The position numbers and the translations under genes were made by a program. Positions 63,989-64,000 of a DNA stretch of 64,000 bases are shown in pieces. How positions within the stretch are numbered: the stretch's first letter is position 1; every line of letters begins with the position of its first letter. Under the pieces are notes generated by a model that saw nothing but the letters and a program-made list of their open reading frames with translations, searched no databases and had not been told where the DNA came from. This stretch comes from Thalassospira profundimaris. Lineage in GTDB: Bacteria; Pseudomonadota; Alphaproteobacteria; Rhodospirillales; Thalassospiraceae. The stretch is taken from contig NZ_JPWH01000018.1 of NCBI RefSeq assembly GCF_003326755.1, positions 24,141 through 88,140 on the forward strand, given 5' to 3'.

Positions 63989-64000
63989 TCACAAACCGGC

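Overview
This window reads as chromosomal DNA of an alphaproteobacterium, probably a marine Rhodospirillales member resembling Thalassospira (inference; the genus call is weak). Supporting signs are the tatABC-serS-surE-pcm-M23 gene order, an alphaproteobacterial SOS box (GTTC-N7-GTTC) at uvrA, recG-sdhE-mfd synteny, and secDF next to homologues of the mitochondrial complex I assembly factors NDUFAF3 and NDUFAF6. I recognise 59 protein genes. I see no rRNA, tRNA, CRISPR array, insertion sequence or phage.

Layout. (1) 0-6.7 kb: Tat export, seryl-tRNA synthetase, SurE, Pcm, a LysM/LytM envelope lipoprotein, and a convergent DUF815 ATPase. (2) 7-18.7 kb: yajC, secD, secF, a Mth938/NDUFAF3-like gene, an MscS channel, an NDUFAF6-like gene, trmFO, two unknowns and uvrA. 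(3) 18.9-30.6 kb: a divergent amino-sugar locus. The left arm runs kinase, GntR regulator, SIS deaminase, nagA, Gfo/Idh oxidoreductase, fructose-bisphosphate aldolase. The right arm runs murQ and a four-gene CUT1 ABC importer. Together they make a plausible PTS-free route from GlcNAc and/or MurNAc to glycolysis. (4) 30.9-39.7 kb: a PotDABC-type importer and a ugpBAEC importer for sn-glycerol-3-phosphate. (5) 39.9-46.6 kb: free-methionine-sulfoxide reductase, ssb, three Nudix genes (one fused to a SixA-type phosphatase), a YchJ-like protein, rpoH behind a long structured leader, and DUF502. (6) 46.7-57 kb: recG, sdhE, mfd, a FrnE-like DsbA protein, deoB, deoC and an aspartoacylase-like hydrolase. 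(7) 57.1-62.6 kb: a chemoreceptor and a polar amino acid ABC importer. (8) 62.6-64 kb: a gene-poor stretch, then a short-chain dehydrogenase that lacks an ordinary start codon.

Most of the window is ordinary core genome. Points worth a second look are the amino-sugar/murein locus, the strong stem-loops placed directly after all four ABC binding-protein genes, CGAAA-type operator arrays ahead of the Pot-type operon and inverted repeats ahead of the Ugp operon, the rpoH leader with its Shine-Dalgarno sequence inside a small hairpin, the SixA-Nudix fusion, and the SDR without a start. I did not find a clearly unprecedented system.
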